Origin: Triglochin maritima
Taxonomy: Eukaryota > Streptophyta > Magnoliopsida > Alismatales > Juncaginaceae
Assembly: GCA_963682175.1 (NCBI GenBank)
Contig: OY821786.1
Span: 26,372,501-26,436,500 of the forward strand
DNA: 64,000 nucleotides
Reading direction: 5' to 3'
In this document: one piece after another, positions 10,738-23,587 of the stretch
How the letters are laid out: each line of letters begins with the position of its first letter
Numbering within the stretch: position 1 is the stretch's first letter
Translations under genes and position numbers: made by a program
The notes under the pieces: model-generated
The model's input: the letters and a program-made list of their open reading frames with translations, nothing else
Told to the model about the DNA's origin: nothing
Databases searched by the model: none

Positions 10738-12130
10738 TGATTAGTAGCATATCATGTAGTCTATTCATGGTATATATCTATTATTTCACCCCATATTTTT
10801 TGTACTCAGGTTGTTCTAATATTATTTCAGGAATAAGTAGGTCCAAAGAAGCATAAGAGTGAAAAGGATTTAAAAGAAGGAAGAAAGGGTTGAATTGAGA
10901 TACAATTGAACGTGCATGCCTTGGACCAATGAAAAGGAAAGGATATGCATGCAATATTCCAAGATTTAAATTGGTCAAATAAAGATCCAAGCAAAATCCC
11001 ACACGTAAAAGGAAAAGGCTAAAGACAAGAAACAAATTTTGGCAAGTGATGATGGGAGAAAATTGCACTTGAATTGTTTCCATCAGTGGGATTTGTTTTG
11101 GCAACAAAAAGGAAAGCTGGCTGGCATTTTTGGCTCTCTCTTTATCCCTTGACTTTGTTTTCTATTCTCCTCTTGCACCCCTTGTACTCCTTAGTGAAAA
11201 TTGTAATGTCTCTTCTATCTTAATAAAATAGTTCGATTTTTAGTTCCTCACTTTTCTTGTTGTTAGCTTAGAATGTTTTTCTATTGCAATAATAATATGC
11301 TCTTCATGTTTCGTGAGTAGTTCCATCCCCCTTTGGGGGGTGGAGACGATTTACATTTATGCTTTTCAGGCTTTGATGCTTGATAAATTTTTATTGTGTA
11401 GACTTGAATGTTTGTATGTTTACTGGGTTCTTTTCGATCATCTACATGTTGGGGATTTATGTTGGGTTTTTCCATACATTTCAGACATTTCTCATGCTTG
11501 GTATCTTAATCCTTATTGGCCGAAATCTTCTGTTCGATATGCTACATGTTAGTCCTGTGTTTGTATTAGTACTTGGTCGCTCGATTGATTGAAGAAACTT
11601 TGTTTTGATGGGTTTTGTCATAAGACTCAGACACCTCCCATGCTTAGCTTCGTTCTTCACATGAGTTCCTAGTTTTTGATGAGTCGTGCAATAATTTCTT
11701 TACACTTCTCATGCTGAGCCTCGTCGTATGATAATCAAGTAGTAATTGCTGATATGTTGTGTGAATGGAGTGATAGGTCTTGCCAAATCTTTAAACACTT
11801 CCTATGAATGAAGACACACACATGCTTACATGCATCATTAATCACTTCTCTCACCTCATATGTGCACATACTCCACCCCTTAGAGGTGTCCATACTTCAT
11901 GCCATATCATTTGCTGAATTTATTTAGTTTTCATTTGCGTCATAATATTGTTTGTTTTTCATTCTTAGTGTAATCGTCTTTTCAGTAGTAGCATAATAAT
12001 CTCTTCCACCATTATTTTCCACTTGATTTCACTCGCTTGAAGGTTGGCAACGATCCCTGAGGATAGACCCGTACTTGCCTCGTCTTCACCGATGGCCGTG
12101 CACTTGCGGTTAATTAGTCAAACGTTAACA
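10738..12130 (+). repeat. LTR of Athila-like element (3' LTR)
   Basis: Starts TGATTAGTAGCATATC right after a polypurine tract and ends in GTTAACA after the cacttgcggttaatt block found at every LTR 3' end of this family. A hairpin-forming ccatccccctttggggggtgg lies near 11323-11345. Length is 1393 bp. The upstream promoter half is divergent from other copies, and no clear TATAAATA is seen. The 5' partner LTR is absent. Confidence 0.8.
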
Positions 12131-12205
12131 CTTGGTCATGATATCTACCATAAATGCAAGTTGAATGCAACCGAACAAGGATGTGTTTGAAACTAGACCT
12201 AAGGA

Positions 12206-13680
12206 AAGTGTACAATTAGGTATCATGGAGCTTTCTTCTTCAGGTACTCAAGTGGTTTGGCTTCCCAGACCCTTGGCAATGCTTAATCATGGCTTGTGTG
12301 CGGGCATCCTTTGTCATGATGGTGAATGGAGCAAACTTAAGACCGTTCAAGGCAACAAATGGTTTACGACAAGATGACCCTATAACTCCCTACCTTTTTG
12401 TCCTTTTTATGGAGGTACTTAGCTTAATGATAAAAAAGGCTGCTCAGAATGGAAGGGTAGAACCGGTTAAGTGTGGTGACATCCCGATTTCACACCTTTT
12501 GTTTGCTGAGGACGTTATGCTCTTTGTGAAGGATACCAAGAAAAATGAATGGGTAATCAAAGAGATACTAGCCAAATTTTCTAAGTGGTCGGGGCTGCAT
12601 TTAAATACAATGTAGAGTCAAGTGTTTTTAGGGAGAAATATGACTCATGGCAGGTGGATATATGACCACTTAGGGATGGAAAAGGTGATTTCCCGGTAGC
12701 ATACCTCAGACTTCCATTATTACCTCCTGACTTGGGAAGCACTTGGAAGCAGAGTTTTCTGTCCATGGCTGGTCGGGTGGAGCTGGTACAAAGCGTGTTG
12801 ATGTCCTATATTGGACGTGTGCTTTTCTTCTCCCCACATTGATACTCAAGGAGATGGAGAGTATTATGATCCAATTCGTGTGTGGATGACCAAAGAAGGG
12901 GGTGGTGGTCGTGTGGAAGAATATTTGTGTGCCCAAGTGTAACGACGGTTTGGGGTTGAGACGACTAGTAGATTGGAATGATGCTGGACTGTTACGGCTT
13001 CTGTGGTTGGTTGTAGCAGATGATGAGTCATAATAGGTTAGATGTATGTGACGCAAGTACTAGGCAACCACACAATTTGGCTCACGCGCTCACCCTCATT
13101 TTCCTTGTGGGTGTGGAGGGAAATACCGAGGGTGCATGATATTGCCTGCGAACATATCCGGATTCAAGTGGGAGACGGCAAGAATATACATTTCTTCCGT
13201 TATCCTTGGTGTGGCCAACCGTTCTCATGTGAGGAGTGGGGTGCACGGCTACATTATGATGGTAATATGCCTAAGGACACGCTCGTGGCCCACTATATCA
13301 GAAATGGCGCATGGAACCTCCCCCTACCGTGCTCTCTGAAAATAATGGACCTACGGCCAAAGATTAGGGTGACGTGGATACATGGAGGTCAGGATAAGCC
13401 CACTAGGCTGGATGCAAGAAAGGAAACATTTTCCTTAAAAGAAGTGTGGACATGGGTTATACGTCGATAGGCACTCGTGGGGTGGAGCAAGCTCATATGG
13501 TTCAAGAACCATATCCAAAGCATGCTATAACCATGTGGCATGCGTTGCGAGGTCATTTGATGACAAAGAAATTAATGAAGGTGAGGAGAGGGCTTCATGG
13601 ACTAGACTGTGCATTGTGTAATGCAGATGAGATGGATATGGGATTGTGTAATGAAGGCGAGGTACGAAACTTGCATGGTT
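12206..13680 (+). pseudogene. LINE ORF2 remnant (RT palm to zinc finger)
   Basis: It begins inside RT at a VSWSFLLQVLKWFGFPDPW block (about 12217-12280), then MACVRASFVMMVNGA, GLRQDDPITPYLFVLFMEVL and the active site, which reads FAED where FADD is expected (about 12505). A stop follows at 12613. The connection region (FLSMAGRVELVQSVL; NDGLGLRRLVDWNDAGL) is split over frames. The 13042-13470 frame gives the aspect HEIARIQVGDGKNIHFFRYP WCGQPF. The zinc-finger region at about 13600-13680 has a short internal duplication (two tgtgtaatg units). Inactive. Confidence 0.85.
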
Positions 13681-13689
13681 GTGGGTCAT

Positions 13690-14781
13690 GTAGTTTATGT
13701 CATTTTAGGTGTGTTTCAGTAGTCCTATACTGGGGGATTGTTACCAGTTGCCTTTTTCATCTCTACAAATAGAACTCATCTTCCTCTTTTGTAATCTACC
13801 TATTGGTTGGTGGCCATTCTCTTTACTTGGAATAAGCCTTTGAAGCAAAACTCAAGGTGGAGAGGATGCCACATTGTAATGTGAGTCATGTAAATAAAAT
13901 ATTTTATTTTTAGTCAGATATTGTTTCCTTTAGTCTTGCATATTTTGTTTCCTTAAATCTTACCATAATTAGTTAGCTTAATGAGTAGAGAGTAGATCCA
14001 CCCCATTTGGTGTGGAGGTGATGTAAAATATGTGATAGTGATGAGTTCTTTTATTTGTGACATTTCATGTGCTTAATTTAGATCTATACTCATAGCATAC
14101 TTAAACTTGCATTAGATGGGATAGTGTTCACATTAGGTATTTATCGCATGTTAGCTTTAGAGTTTATCTTGTTGCTTGTAATGTAGATCTATACTTGTAG
14201 CATGTTTAAACTTGTATTAGGTGGGATAATGTCCACACTAGGTACTTATCTCATTCTAGCTTTAGAGTTTATCTTGTTGCTTGTAATTTTTTTATGGAAA
14301 TGGCTTGTTATGTATGGATGCTTGATTAGTAGAGAATACAAGAATGGGTTAAGTTGTATGAAGGGGTTAATTGATGTTCTAATGTCCACACTAGGTACTT
14401 AGTTCATGCTTGAGAACTCATAGTTCATCCTACCTTCATGTCTTACTATATTTGTCATGTATTCATGTAAATGTAGTTGATGTTAATTAGACTCCTCACG
14501 AGTTTCTAATTGATTTCACCTACTTTACACACTTGTGACCTCATCTAATGAAGATCCACTCATACACACACATACCTACACTCCTCCACTCCATGAGGGT
14601 TTAGTTTAATTGTTGATTCATTCATAGTTTAGTGTAGTTAGTTTAGCGTTAATTACCTCATTCTACTCTCCTTTCTCACTCGAGTATGGTAGTCACAACA
14701 ACACTAACAACTCCTTGAGGTTCGACCCGTATTTTCCACGTCTTTACTGACGCGTGCACTTGCGGTTATTATAACTAATCA
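13690..14781 (+). repeat. Truncated Athila-like LTR inside the LINE
   Basis: Homology to the LTR at 42428-43836 starts only about 100 bases before the promoter, so the first 450 or so bases are missing. It retains a degenerate upstream element (agtcctatactg, 13721-13732), a TATA-like tacaaata (13764-13771), the actcaaggtggagaggatgccac block, and the 3' end cacttgcggttatt ... aatca at 14781. It contains a partial internal duplication (about 14090-14200 versus 14185-14300, both around gatctatact). The following bases (aatca, 14782) may be one half of a target duplication. Confidence 0.7.
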
Positions 14782-15093
14782 AATCACCCCTCTGATATCC
14801 TTAGCTTGGTTAAAGACACGATATGGGTTATGGGATCGAGAATGAAGGACCTTGTCGGAGACCCGGTAGGGATGAGAGCTTCTGAAGAAGTTTGGAAATA
14901 GAAGTACACGTGTGCTAGAGTATCCTAGGGGGCTAAATGTAATGAGTCATAGACTCATGGGAACTTGTGTGTCGGGCATGTAGATAGCATGTCTCGCGTT
15001 GGTTCATTAGCTAAATTTTTGTAGGTTGTATATCATAGTTTACACACTTAATGAAACTTTGAGTCTATGCCTCCCTTTTGCTTTGTAAAAAAA

Positions 15094-16814
15094 CGAATCT
15101 AGCTAATAACCCCTTCAATGTCACCAAGGACTGAATCTCTCAAACACTCAATTAATTAAGAGAGATTGGATGGATGGAGAGAAGATAGAAAAAGCTGTAT
15201 TTTTCTATTTGTTGCATATCTAAAAATGAAGGAGAGGTCTATTTATAGTGTATTCTGCAAACCACATCATGTGTATAACCACCTACACATGATCCATATT
15301 AATCTCTCCTCTCAACCAATCATATTTTGACACATCATCCTCCCATAATTTCCATTGACCAAGATGGATTAAATCCATACATTGACCATCAATAATATCT
15401 TACTAATATGGTAAACAATGTGGGCAAACGATCGACCGAATCGCCAATCGATTGACCGTTCGGTTATCTAAAAAAGTTCCTGATAGTTTTGGTTGAACCA
15501 AGAACCATATCGGTCGACCGTTTCCTCACCAGGAAATCTCATGATAATTTCGGTTGAACTGTGTGTCCAGCCGGTTGACCAGTTACAAACTCAAAAGTTA
15601 TTGTTGAATTTGATCGACCGGTTTCCATTTTTGTCTGTTTTTGCCTTCACAAATTTTTGATCAATATCCAATAAAATTTGAGCTTTGAGGTTTTAGCAAA
15701 TTTATATGTTAAAATATTGCAGATCACTTTATATTATGTAATATATTATCATATTTAACGTCAAACATTATACCCCATAATATATATACATCTCATGCAA
15801 ATATATGTATTATTCTAACAATGTCGTTATTAGGACGTGTTAATTCTATTATTTTACCATATGTATATCATATGAAATTTGATACATCACATCAAATATA
15901 AAATCATACTTCTTGTTTTCCAATTTTGTGGTGTAACCTATGGGAGGATCAAAGTTATATCGGCAATGATATGAAACACTTAATATCATAAACTATAAGC
16001 GGTATCTAGTTACACATTATAGTTACCCAAACAACATAGATGTTTTGTTCTCCATAACTGAACACTATCCATTTAGTGATATGAAATAATATCACTCGTA
16101 TCTATCCCTTGCCTCGTGATATTAGAAATATTATACAAAGTAGGAATGTGTCATCTTTGTAATATATATTCTTTTCTTGATCTTTTAAGCAAACTATAAA
16201 TATATAACTATACATAAGTTACGTTCTGCACATTATAACTTTTGTCTTTTCAAAGGGGCCCAATAATATCATCACTGAAGTCAAGAGAGGCAATGATAAT
16301 CTTTTGACATATAACTTTCTCCCGCACAAGTTATATAACCAACTAATCCCTTTATCACCATACGTAATGACAGCTTTTGATAATAATCAAATTATATACT
16401 TCTCATCTGAAAAAGATATGTCTCATATCTTAGGATTCAAAGACACAAAGAAAACATTAATGACACAAACACAATTCCATAATGTTTCATTTATTAGGTC
16501 TATTCAATATTTAAAAGAAAACAATTTCTTCTTCATATACTCATGTTGTTAAAATATTTGTAGAAATACAATATCTTGTAACCAACATGACAAGCTTCTC
16601 TTGGTAATTAATGACCCATGTTAATCACCATGATCGTGAATTACTTTTGATTTATGTAAATCATTATCTTTTAGTGCTCTACAGTTAAGGACCAAGAGTC
16701 TCTACCTTAACTCTTCTAAAAGACGAATACATTAATCAAGGAACAAAATATTTATACATTCAATTCATAATAAAAGACATATAAAAAAAACTTTTAGAAC
16801 ACACATTCCTTTCA
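15094..16814 (-). repeat. Copia-like LTR, family B, minus strand
   Basis: The right edge, read on the minus strand, starts TGAAAGGAATGTG at 16814. It matches the start of the intact 2 kb solo LTR at 59699-61746, and homology continues through the gtccttaac and tcggtcgaccg regions. A cluster of GGTCGACCG-like words lies at 15428-15625. The left third diverges and the 3' end cannot be placed exactly. Small ORFs inside (for example 16304-16552) have no recognisable family. Confidence 0.6.
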
Positions 16815-18090
16815 CCTAGGATGGTCCAGTTTGAAGGTTCATTCATTTGGAAGATCATTATTATCCTCTTATGGAGTCTCTTGAGAATCTTGATTTGGCT
16901 TAGATGATTTTTCTTGTGATGTTACATCTCAGATATGTAGGATCTAAATGTCCCTAAATGAGCTCTAGAGGGAGTGAATAGTGTAAATAAAATTTTAATG
17001 GAAACTAAAATATTAAGGAAGAGGATCATAGACCACAATGGCACAATGACAAAAGAGTTTTGGCACCCTCACTGATCCTAGTCCTCTCTTACAAGCCCTG
17101 CTCAATTTTGAGGCTCGCATGCATCTTCACGTCTTCCTCACAACGCAAGCACCCTGACAATCCCCACTATTCTTGAGCTTCTCCCACAATTTGGGAGGAT
17201 GATCTAACAAGAGTTAAAACCTTCAATCGACAAGCAGTGAGGAACTCTAACTTTGGCACTTGAATTGCAATGATGAGTTAAGTATTGGTGATGAAGTGAG
17301 TGGGGATGCTTCGAGTGGTGAGAAAGAAAGCATGAAGCAATGGGGGATTTAGCAAGTGCAATAGATGTGTTCTCTCTTGGGTCTAAGATGGGTATTTATA
17401 GGCTCACAAGAATGGGGTTAAAACCAAGTGATGGGAAAAATAGACAAAAATAAGAGTTCTATTCGAGCACAGATTTTGATGAATAAAAGGAAAACCAGTC
17501 ATCCAAATTTATGGTCAAACATTGGCTTTGAAAATTCAAATGGGTGACCAATGCATTGGTCGTCCAAATTGAAATGGTCAACAACTTGAGATTCGACCCG
17601 TATTAGGATTCGGACGACTTAGTTTCAATAGCCAATTTACTATATTACCCTCTGTGAGTCTGTGATTTCATATTTTTTTCTAATGGCTTGTTTTTGTTCT
17701 GCGCTAAATTACTAACACATGTTTTCTTGGCTAAGTTATTAGTCTAATTCTTGTTTCGTACTTCTTATAATGAATAAGTTATTACTCTATTGTTATGGTT
17801 GGTTTCATAGTTCTTGTAATTGCTAAGGTATTACTCTATTGCTAACATACTAACTCATGTTGGTTGATATGTTACCCATAACTTTTTATGAGTAAAATAA
17901 AGTGATTGTGGAATTTTCAAACTCTATTCATTGGTGAAGAACCAAAGCAATGCATGGTGTTTCCTAAAGCTATTTTAATTTAAATCTTGAAGTTTACATA
18001 TATTGGCAAGTGATGCCTAGTTTGCACTTAGCAGAATTGGTGTTTATGAATTAGCCATGCATTACACTTCATATTGTGTTAACTATGTTT
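16815..18090. other. Unassigned AT-rich sequence, possible LTR fragment
   Basis: No gene is supported. The stretch 16960-17600 contains ctctagagggagtgaatag and a gggtatttataggctcac segment that resemble Ty1/copia LTR sequence, but no terminal repeat or target duplication could be placed. 17650-18090 shows nothing recognisable. Confidence 0.3.
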
Positions 18091-18790
18091 TTATCTTTAT
18101 TTCAGGCAAATTGATTCCAACAATCAGACCAACCAGCCAAAGGCAAACAACAAGAAAAATGTCGATGCTACAATTGACGGTGACATGCTAGCGTCTCAGG
18201 TCCACACAACAACTCTTATGTTGGAGTTTCAGAAAACAAATTAAGCAACAAGGACCATCCCCCGTGGAGTTTGATTCTTACTTGGAGCCCAACGGAAAAA
18301 AGAATGATTACTGGACAAGTTATTTGGGTACTCTTGAAAGAAGCTGTGTGTAAATTTGTATTGCCAAGTGGGCACTGGTGAATGAAACATTGAAAGAGCA
18401 AATTTGGAAAGATGCAATGATTAGTTCGTTATTATCCAGATTTTCTTTTAAGTTAAGTCTTTTTCTTTATAGGTTTTTATCTAATCAATAATGTTTTTAA
18501 ATGTTATCATGTTACAAGAAGTATTCATCTTCCAATCAACTAATGAGTTGAAAAGGAAGTGGATCTCATTTATGGCTACTCGATGGAATGATTTCAAAAC
18601 CAAGTTGACATCTAATTTTATTTTTTGACAGTATAAAGGATCGAGATCCATGTAAAATTTACAATTTCATTTCTTTGAAGTCATGGGCTGAATTGAAAAC
18701 CTCATTTCTAACTCCAGAATTTTTGGTAAAATATACATTGATACTCAATGTAGACATGAAATGCTTAATATGATAACTAATCTCCTTTTT
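18090..18790 (+). pseudogene. Degenerate TNP1-like (plant Ptta/En/Spm transposase) exons
   Basis: Short in-frame pieces resemble the N-terminal part of plant En/Spm TNP1-type proteins. WALVNETLKEQIWKDAM lies at about 18368-18418. After a possible intron comes EVFIFQSTNELKRKWISFMA (about 18520-18580), then TRWNDFKTKLTSNFIF, and SIKDRDPCKIYNFI followed by SWAELKTSFLTPEFL (to about 18727). Stops and a frameshift separate them. The usual downstream WKxAR and GRVRGVG blocks are absent here. I regard it as a fragment of a CACTA second gene. Identification rests on pattern resemblance only. Confidence 0.4.
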
Positions 18791-19914
18791 GGTTTGTAGA
18801 AACTATGGGCGCTCTACAAAAAATGACAATCGTTGAACAAGCTTCAACACCGATTGTCGTGGGGGGGGGGGGGATACCGTAAACTGGAGGAGACAATGAT
18901 GACCGAACAAGTTTGCTCCGGCGACCCCGACCCCGACAACCTCTCCTCCGATGACCACGACCCCGAAGACTTCTCCTCCGGAAACCACGACTCTGGCAAC
19001 GACGTCCTCATCTTGTCTCTGGTTTGTCCTTCTCTGCATCTTCGGGTTTGTTGTTTACGGGTTTGGAGGATATTAGGGTTTGGGTTTGGAACTTATTGTG
19101 CTTCTTATCTGCAAGTTTTGGTATGTGACGATATTTATCATATTTGTTTTTTATTTGGATTTTTGCAATCTTTTGTTAAGAGTGCAGATGTGTTGAAAGT
19201 TTAAAAAATGTTATTTTGTGTTTCTTTGTATGACTTCAAAGTTGGGAATTAAGTTGGTTTAAGCTTTGTTTTGGCGGGTGTACCTAGCTAATTCCCTTCA
19301 ACAAGGAATAACTCGTAGTTTTAATCCAAAAGACTCAATAAATAAAGTTATCTTTGCTTATGCACAAAATTTAAAAAAAATGTGCGCTCAGGGAACCACT
19401 CATTCTTTCTGCATATGGCATACTAGGATGGATTCAATTTTCTTCAATTTTGTACTTTGGTTTGGAATATATATCCTATCTGAAATTTTGTGGCTGAAAT
19501 AATTAGTCATCGACTCTCTTTTAAAAAAAATGGTTGCTTGAAATAATTAGTCATCTGATCTTCGCATTGTTTGTTCTACTTTTTGGGCGATTCAAAATTG
19601 TTCTCAAATTTGTTGTTCCGGTGGCAACTTGTGTTTGATTCCTTTATATGGAAAATAGAATTATTATAGAAGCTAATGGAGAGGTTATGTTTGCAATTTT
19701 CTGAACATGGATTATTATTGTAGTTGGGTTTCATTTTGGTAAGTCTCATGATCTGTTCATTTTGAGGGTTTTTTTTTCATTTGTAGTTTTGGATTTGAAA
19801 AATGCATCTGGATTTGTTTTTGAACTCCATATCTTTTTAGATATCTCTCATCTCTGCCTTTTATAACTATGTATGTTATTCATGCTTTTGTTTATGTAAT
19901 CTTTTTTCTTAGCA
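18791..19914. other. Unassigned region with a 13-G run
   Basis: A run of 13 G lies at 18861-18873. Downstream, 18905-19010 holds a short Asp/Pro-rich repeat (ccccgacc, ccccgaag units), in frame with a 123-codon ORF that I cannot assign. The remainder is AT-rich. It may be 5' sequence of the Myb/SANT-like pseudogene that starts at 19915. Confidence 0.3.
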
Positions 19915-22150
19915 ATGAGTCAAGGAAAAAATTACATTTGGAGTACTAAAGCCGGAGAAGTTTTGTTAGAAATATTATGTGAAGCAATCGTTGATGGAAT
20001 CAGGATAACTCCAGATGGTAAAATAAGATTCGAGACTTTTATGTATTGACATTTTGGCCTTAATCTATGTTTTGATGATTTAATCAACCTAATCTTAATC
20101 ACAATCAAATGTAGTGTAGCACACATATTGCATAGCATATATATTGCTTTGTGCTTACATCTGCAGGTGAACATGACTCAAGGAAGAAAGGAATTCAAGT
20201 CAAGACATGTAATCAAGCTATTGAAAACATGTAATCAAGCTATTGAAAACATGTAATTCTGTATTTCTTTTGAGTCTTAGGAACGTTGTGTACTTGAGCA
20301 TGCAAGAGTAAATAACTACTCAAACACACACTAGGTTCCCTATAGAAGTCACACACAAAATCTCAGATCATTTGGATTTCAATAGGTCACCCAAACTTAG
20401 ACCGGAAATCAATAAAACCTTAACCTAAACTGCTTGTGCATCATCGGTCGACGAAACATTCTCCGGTCGACCGAATGGTTAGTTTATTCTGTTAGCCTAT
20501 TAGTGATTTGCCCAGCTCAACTGGTTGACTGTGTTGACCTTATTGGTCGATTGTCTACACGTGTCATTTGACTGTTATACTTGTCGTATTATACCAATTG
20601 TCGTTTTTCCAAAACCCCAAAATAGTGACCGATGGTCGACCGTGGACCTAGTTTCAGTTGACCGAACATAAACAATTTGAGAACCCCATAGTGCCTCTTA
20701 TTTTCGGTCGACCAACCCAACCATTTTTGTCGACCGAACCTAAACATTTTTGACAATCCCATAGAGTCTGTTAGTTTTCGGTCGACCAAACCAACCATTT
20801 AGTTCGACCGATAACTTAAGTGAACTTTAGTTATAGTTGTTTTTTGGTCAACCATTACCTGCTCGATCGACCGTTGCATTTCTGAACTTTTCTGGTCTTT
20901 CGTGGACTTCATTTCCAGACGACCTCCGGTCGACCGTTAAGCCCGATTTGGTCGACCGAACTTGCCCAGAACTGCGCCCTGTGCCTTTCTGGTTTGTGCT
21001 TCTCACATAAACACTTATCATATTAATCACAATGGCTATAAGACCTTAGGAGCTTATAAATAGATGTTACCATGACATAATTTGACAACTCTTACACTCC
21101 AAATTGTCATACACATCTAAGAAAAACTCCCAAGCTTTCAATTCCCCAAACCTATACTCTCCAAGCCATAACTTCGAACTTTAGTTATCAATTCCTTATT
21201 CACTCCAAGTGTGCTCAAGTAAGAGAGTGTGTTCCACTCACATTGTTTGCTCAAAGAAGCAAGGATTTCGGTGAAATCCCGAAGTGTTCCTTTTTCAGGT
21301 TGTGAGAGGAAGAAATCTAGCTAGCAAGGATTGTTCGTGGAGCTTGTTGTCTAAAAGGCTTAATCTTGGCCCGGAAGGAGATTGGATATTGAAGACGTAG
21401 GCAGAGCTAGCAGAGTCGAGCAGAGCTTGCAAGAGAGGAAGTAGGCAGGAGGCTGAACCTCTATAAAAATCTTCCGGTGCCATTGTGGTTTACATATTTA
21501 TTGTCTTATCTCTACTTGTTTGCTGTTATTGTTTCCGCTGCATCTTTGATTGTTTAAGCAAGTAGAGATTAACTTATAAATTGATTAGAATTAGGGCCAT
21601 ACATGATCCTACATTATGGATGTTGTAGCTAAATTTAATCAAGAAATGGACCCCAAAATCACTAAAGCAAAATTGGTCAGTCGATGAGTTTGTAGAGGTG
21701 AGATCCAAAATTCAATTATGATTTAAAAGTTTCTCCAAAATATCTTGTTTAAGAAATGAACACTAACAAATTTTTTAGAAACACCCCCACATGGGTCAGT
21801 ACAAACGAATGAGTTGCCCGATATACGAGCAGTTGCATATTTTATTTGAGAGTAGCACGACCAATGGTATTGGTGGTAAGTAACCGAATGACTTTCCAAG
21901 AACAATAAATAATGTAGGAGACAACTTAGAATATCACGATGACACCAATATCGACGAGTTCAAAGTTGACATTTCACCACGCACTATGGCACGATCCAAC
22001 ACACATCATCTAGAGTTGTCAAGAGAGAACGCCCTTACACAGAGTCCCAAGAGGCAATATCAGTTGCAATTATTGACATGGCAAATGCATTTAAACGGTT
22101 TGTGGAGAAGGAAGAAGATGCAAGTGAGGAAAGGTTGAAAGTAATGCAAG
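19915..22150 (+). pseudogene. Myb/SANT-like DNA-binding domain gene, split by a solo LTR and a CACTA element
   Basis: The first part (19915-20043) reads MSQGKNYIWSTKAGEVLLEI then LCEAIVDGIRITPDGK, the opening of a Myb/SANT-like domain. That family includes LIMYB-like proteins and partner proteins of Harbinger transposases. A solo LTR (20044-21613) with a perfect TSD interrupts it. After it the frame resumes with MDVVAKFNQEMDPKITKAKL (from 21617). The second part (about 21780-22150) has HPHMGQYKRMSCPIYEQLHI then LFESSTTNGIGG. The C-terminal region (FKRFVEKEEDASEERLKVMQ) is cut by the CACTA end at 22151. Further stops exist outside the LTR. Whether it was a host gene or a transposon's own Myb gene is undecided. 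Confidence 0.55.
20044..21613 (+). repeat. Solo LTR, family C (copia-like), TSD ttatg
   Basis: The start is TATTGACATTTTGGCC, equal to TGTTGGCTTTTTGGCC of the sister copy at 38006 with TG decayed to TA, and it ends in GATCCTACA. The flanks are a perfect 5 bp duplication, ttatg (20039-20043 and 21614-21618). No internal region remains, so this is a solo LTR made by LTR-LTR recombination. It carries about 14 GGTCGACC-like words (20436-20960). An R/U5-type region contains gacgtaggcagagc and ccgaacctctataaaaatc. Assignment to Ty1/copia is by style only. Confidence 0.8.
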
Positions 22151-22260
22151 CACTACAAGAAACTAGACCTATAGCCACGGGAAGTGTATCCGTGGCTGTA
22201 GGATCCATCACTGTTGCCTACAACAACAACAACAGATTTGAGAGAATGAGCCGCGGCTAA
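22151..22260 (+). repeat. CACTA-2 terminal inverted repeat and subterminal motifs
   Basis: CACTACAAGAAACTAG starts at 22151. AGCCACGG (22173-22180) and CCGTGGCT (22190-22197) form an inverted pair. Degenerate copies (agccgcggct at 22249-22258, catggctg at 22267) follow. In En/Spm such subterminal words bind TNPA. Confidence 0.7.
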
Positions 22261-23587
22261 GTCCCATGGCTGATTCATTACCCCAAATTCCTCGAAAAAA
22301 CCCGACTCCTTCACCCCCAAATCATTCCTTCCGCAACCAAAAAAAACCTCACCCCTCAACCCTCCTCCGATCTCAACCCTCATCCGGCCCCCACCCCTTC
22401 CCTCACCCAAACCCTGAAACCCACCTCCGAAACTCTGAATCCCCGCAACCAAGCGTCCAACCTCACGCGTCCAACCGTCCAACCTCGCACGTCAAACCGT
22501 CCAACCTCGCACGATCCAACCTCGCACCGTCCAACCCTCTAGGTATTTCTTTTCCATTGGTTTTGGTTGTGGGTTTTGGATTTTGGTTTTGTGGGTTTTG
22601 TTGGTTTTAACGTGTTGTTGGGTTGGTTTTTTGGAGATTTTTTTAAGTGTACTGTTAACACCTAAAAGAAATATCAGATGATGTGAGTTTGGTTCTACCA
22701 CTACTTTGATGTGAGTGAAACCATTACATTTTCCCAACATACAATTTTAAGTAGGAAAAGGTTTCATTTTTGGTTCTATAGGTGTTGAGTTGTTCCAGGG
22801 CTTTAATTAACATCCAAGGTAGGCAAAGGAGTCATATGATAACAAGACTAGGGCACAATATTGGTTTTTTTCCATATATTTGTGTTGTTAGTTTTTCATG
22901 TGTTTCTTGACAAACAGACGAAACTCAAAGCCAAAGGCGATTATTATTATTACTATTATTATTTTGGTTATTGTTTATTTCTCGTATCTTCTAGAAAGGA
23001 ACATATGTATATATAAATCCCAATATGACCAGTCAATTATCATTTGTTGTATCTTCTAACGATCCCGTCTCTTGAGCTCTTAACTATATATGCCATTTTC
23101 AATTCAAGTTAGTATAATGGTATACCGTGAACAAAAATACCAAGCTATTTACAGATGTATATACTGATATTGCCTCACAAGTGAAAACTACAAGGCATCT
23201 AATGACATAAATATAACTAAACTCTCGATTTGGACCATTTTACCAATATTAGGCATTATTAGATTTGTTAGAAGTAGATGTTCTTGACTTTGGGTTTTCA
23301 AATCATGCATGCTTGGGCTATGCTTACTTCTTGGATCATTTTCCATGTATGTGTGCAACCTAGATTTCATTTATATATCGTGATTTTAGCAGGAAATATA
23401 TATTATTGTTAACAAGTGTGTGGTCTTCTTAATTTGGGGGGAAAAGTGTTGACAATCACTCCAATTAGGGAAAAAAACACAAGTCCAAAACAATAATTCA
23501 CTTAGAACCTGTTGATCATGTTGCTTTTAAATTACTTGATTCTCCTATCCAGACACATTTCTGTGATGTGTCAAATTATGACAGGTC
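22261..23587 (+). other. CACTA-2 leader and first intron region
   Basis: 22266-22540 is a C-rich leader with an open frame (Pro/Ser/His/Asn-rich) of low complexity. A short tandem array of a cgtccaacctcgca-type unit, about six copies, lies at 22452-22539. It ends at a likely splice donor (taggtatttc, about 22541). 22600-23587 is AT-rich with no gene. The layout parallels CACTA-1 (31196-32400), which also has a C/T-rich leader ending in a gtaagttt donor. Confidence 0.45.

Larger units (their letters stand above)
12131..15093 (+). mobile_element. Second LINE, 5'-truncated and interrupted by an LTR
   Basis: RT-to-zinc-finger coding remnant at about 12206-13680, then a truncated Athila-like LTR (13690-14781). 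The LINE C-terminus resumes at 14782 (NHPSDILSLVKDTIWVM, matching QHPTHIVAVIKDMVRCL of the first LINE). The 3' UTR (14890-15093) ends in an A-run, as in the LINE at 1-2546. Roughly 100 codons between the zinc finger and the tail are missing, so the LTR insertion was accompanied by a deletion. Confidence 0.8.

Noticed and set aside
16304..16552. 82-codon ORF in 15094-16814
   Set aside because: Located inside an LTR with a matching copy at 59699-61746 that does not keep it on the corresponding strand as a recognisable protein.
18833..19204. ORF of 123 codons with an Asp/Pro-rich start
   Set aside because: It runs straight through a 13-G homopolymer, has no recognisable domain, and its C-terminal half looks like AT-rich intron sequence.
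22266..22610. 114-codon Pro/Ser/His-rich ORF as a gene
   Set aside because: Low-complexity leader of CACTA-2 containing a short tandem repeat and ending at a splice-donor-like site. No conservation evidence.
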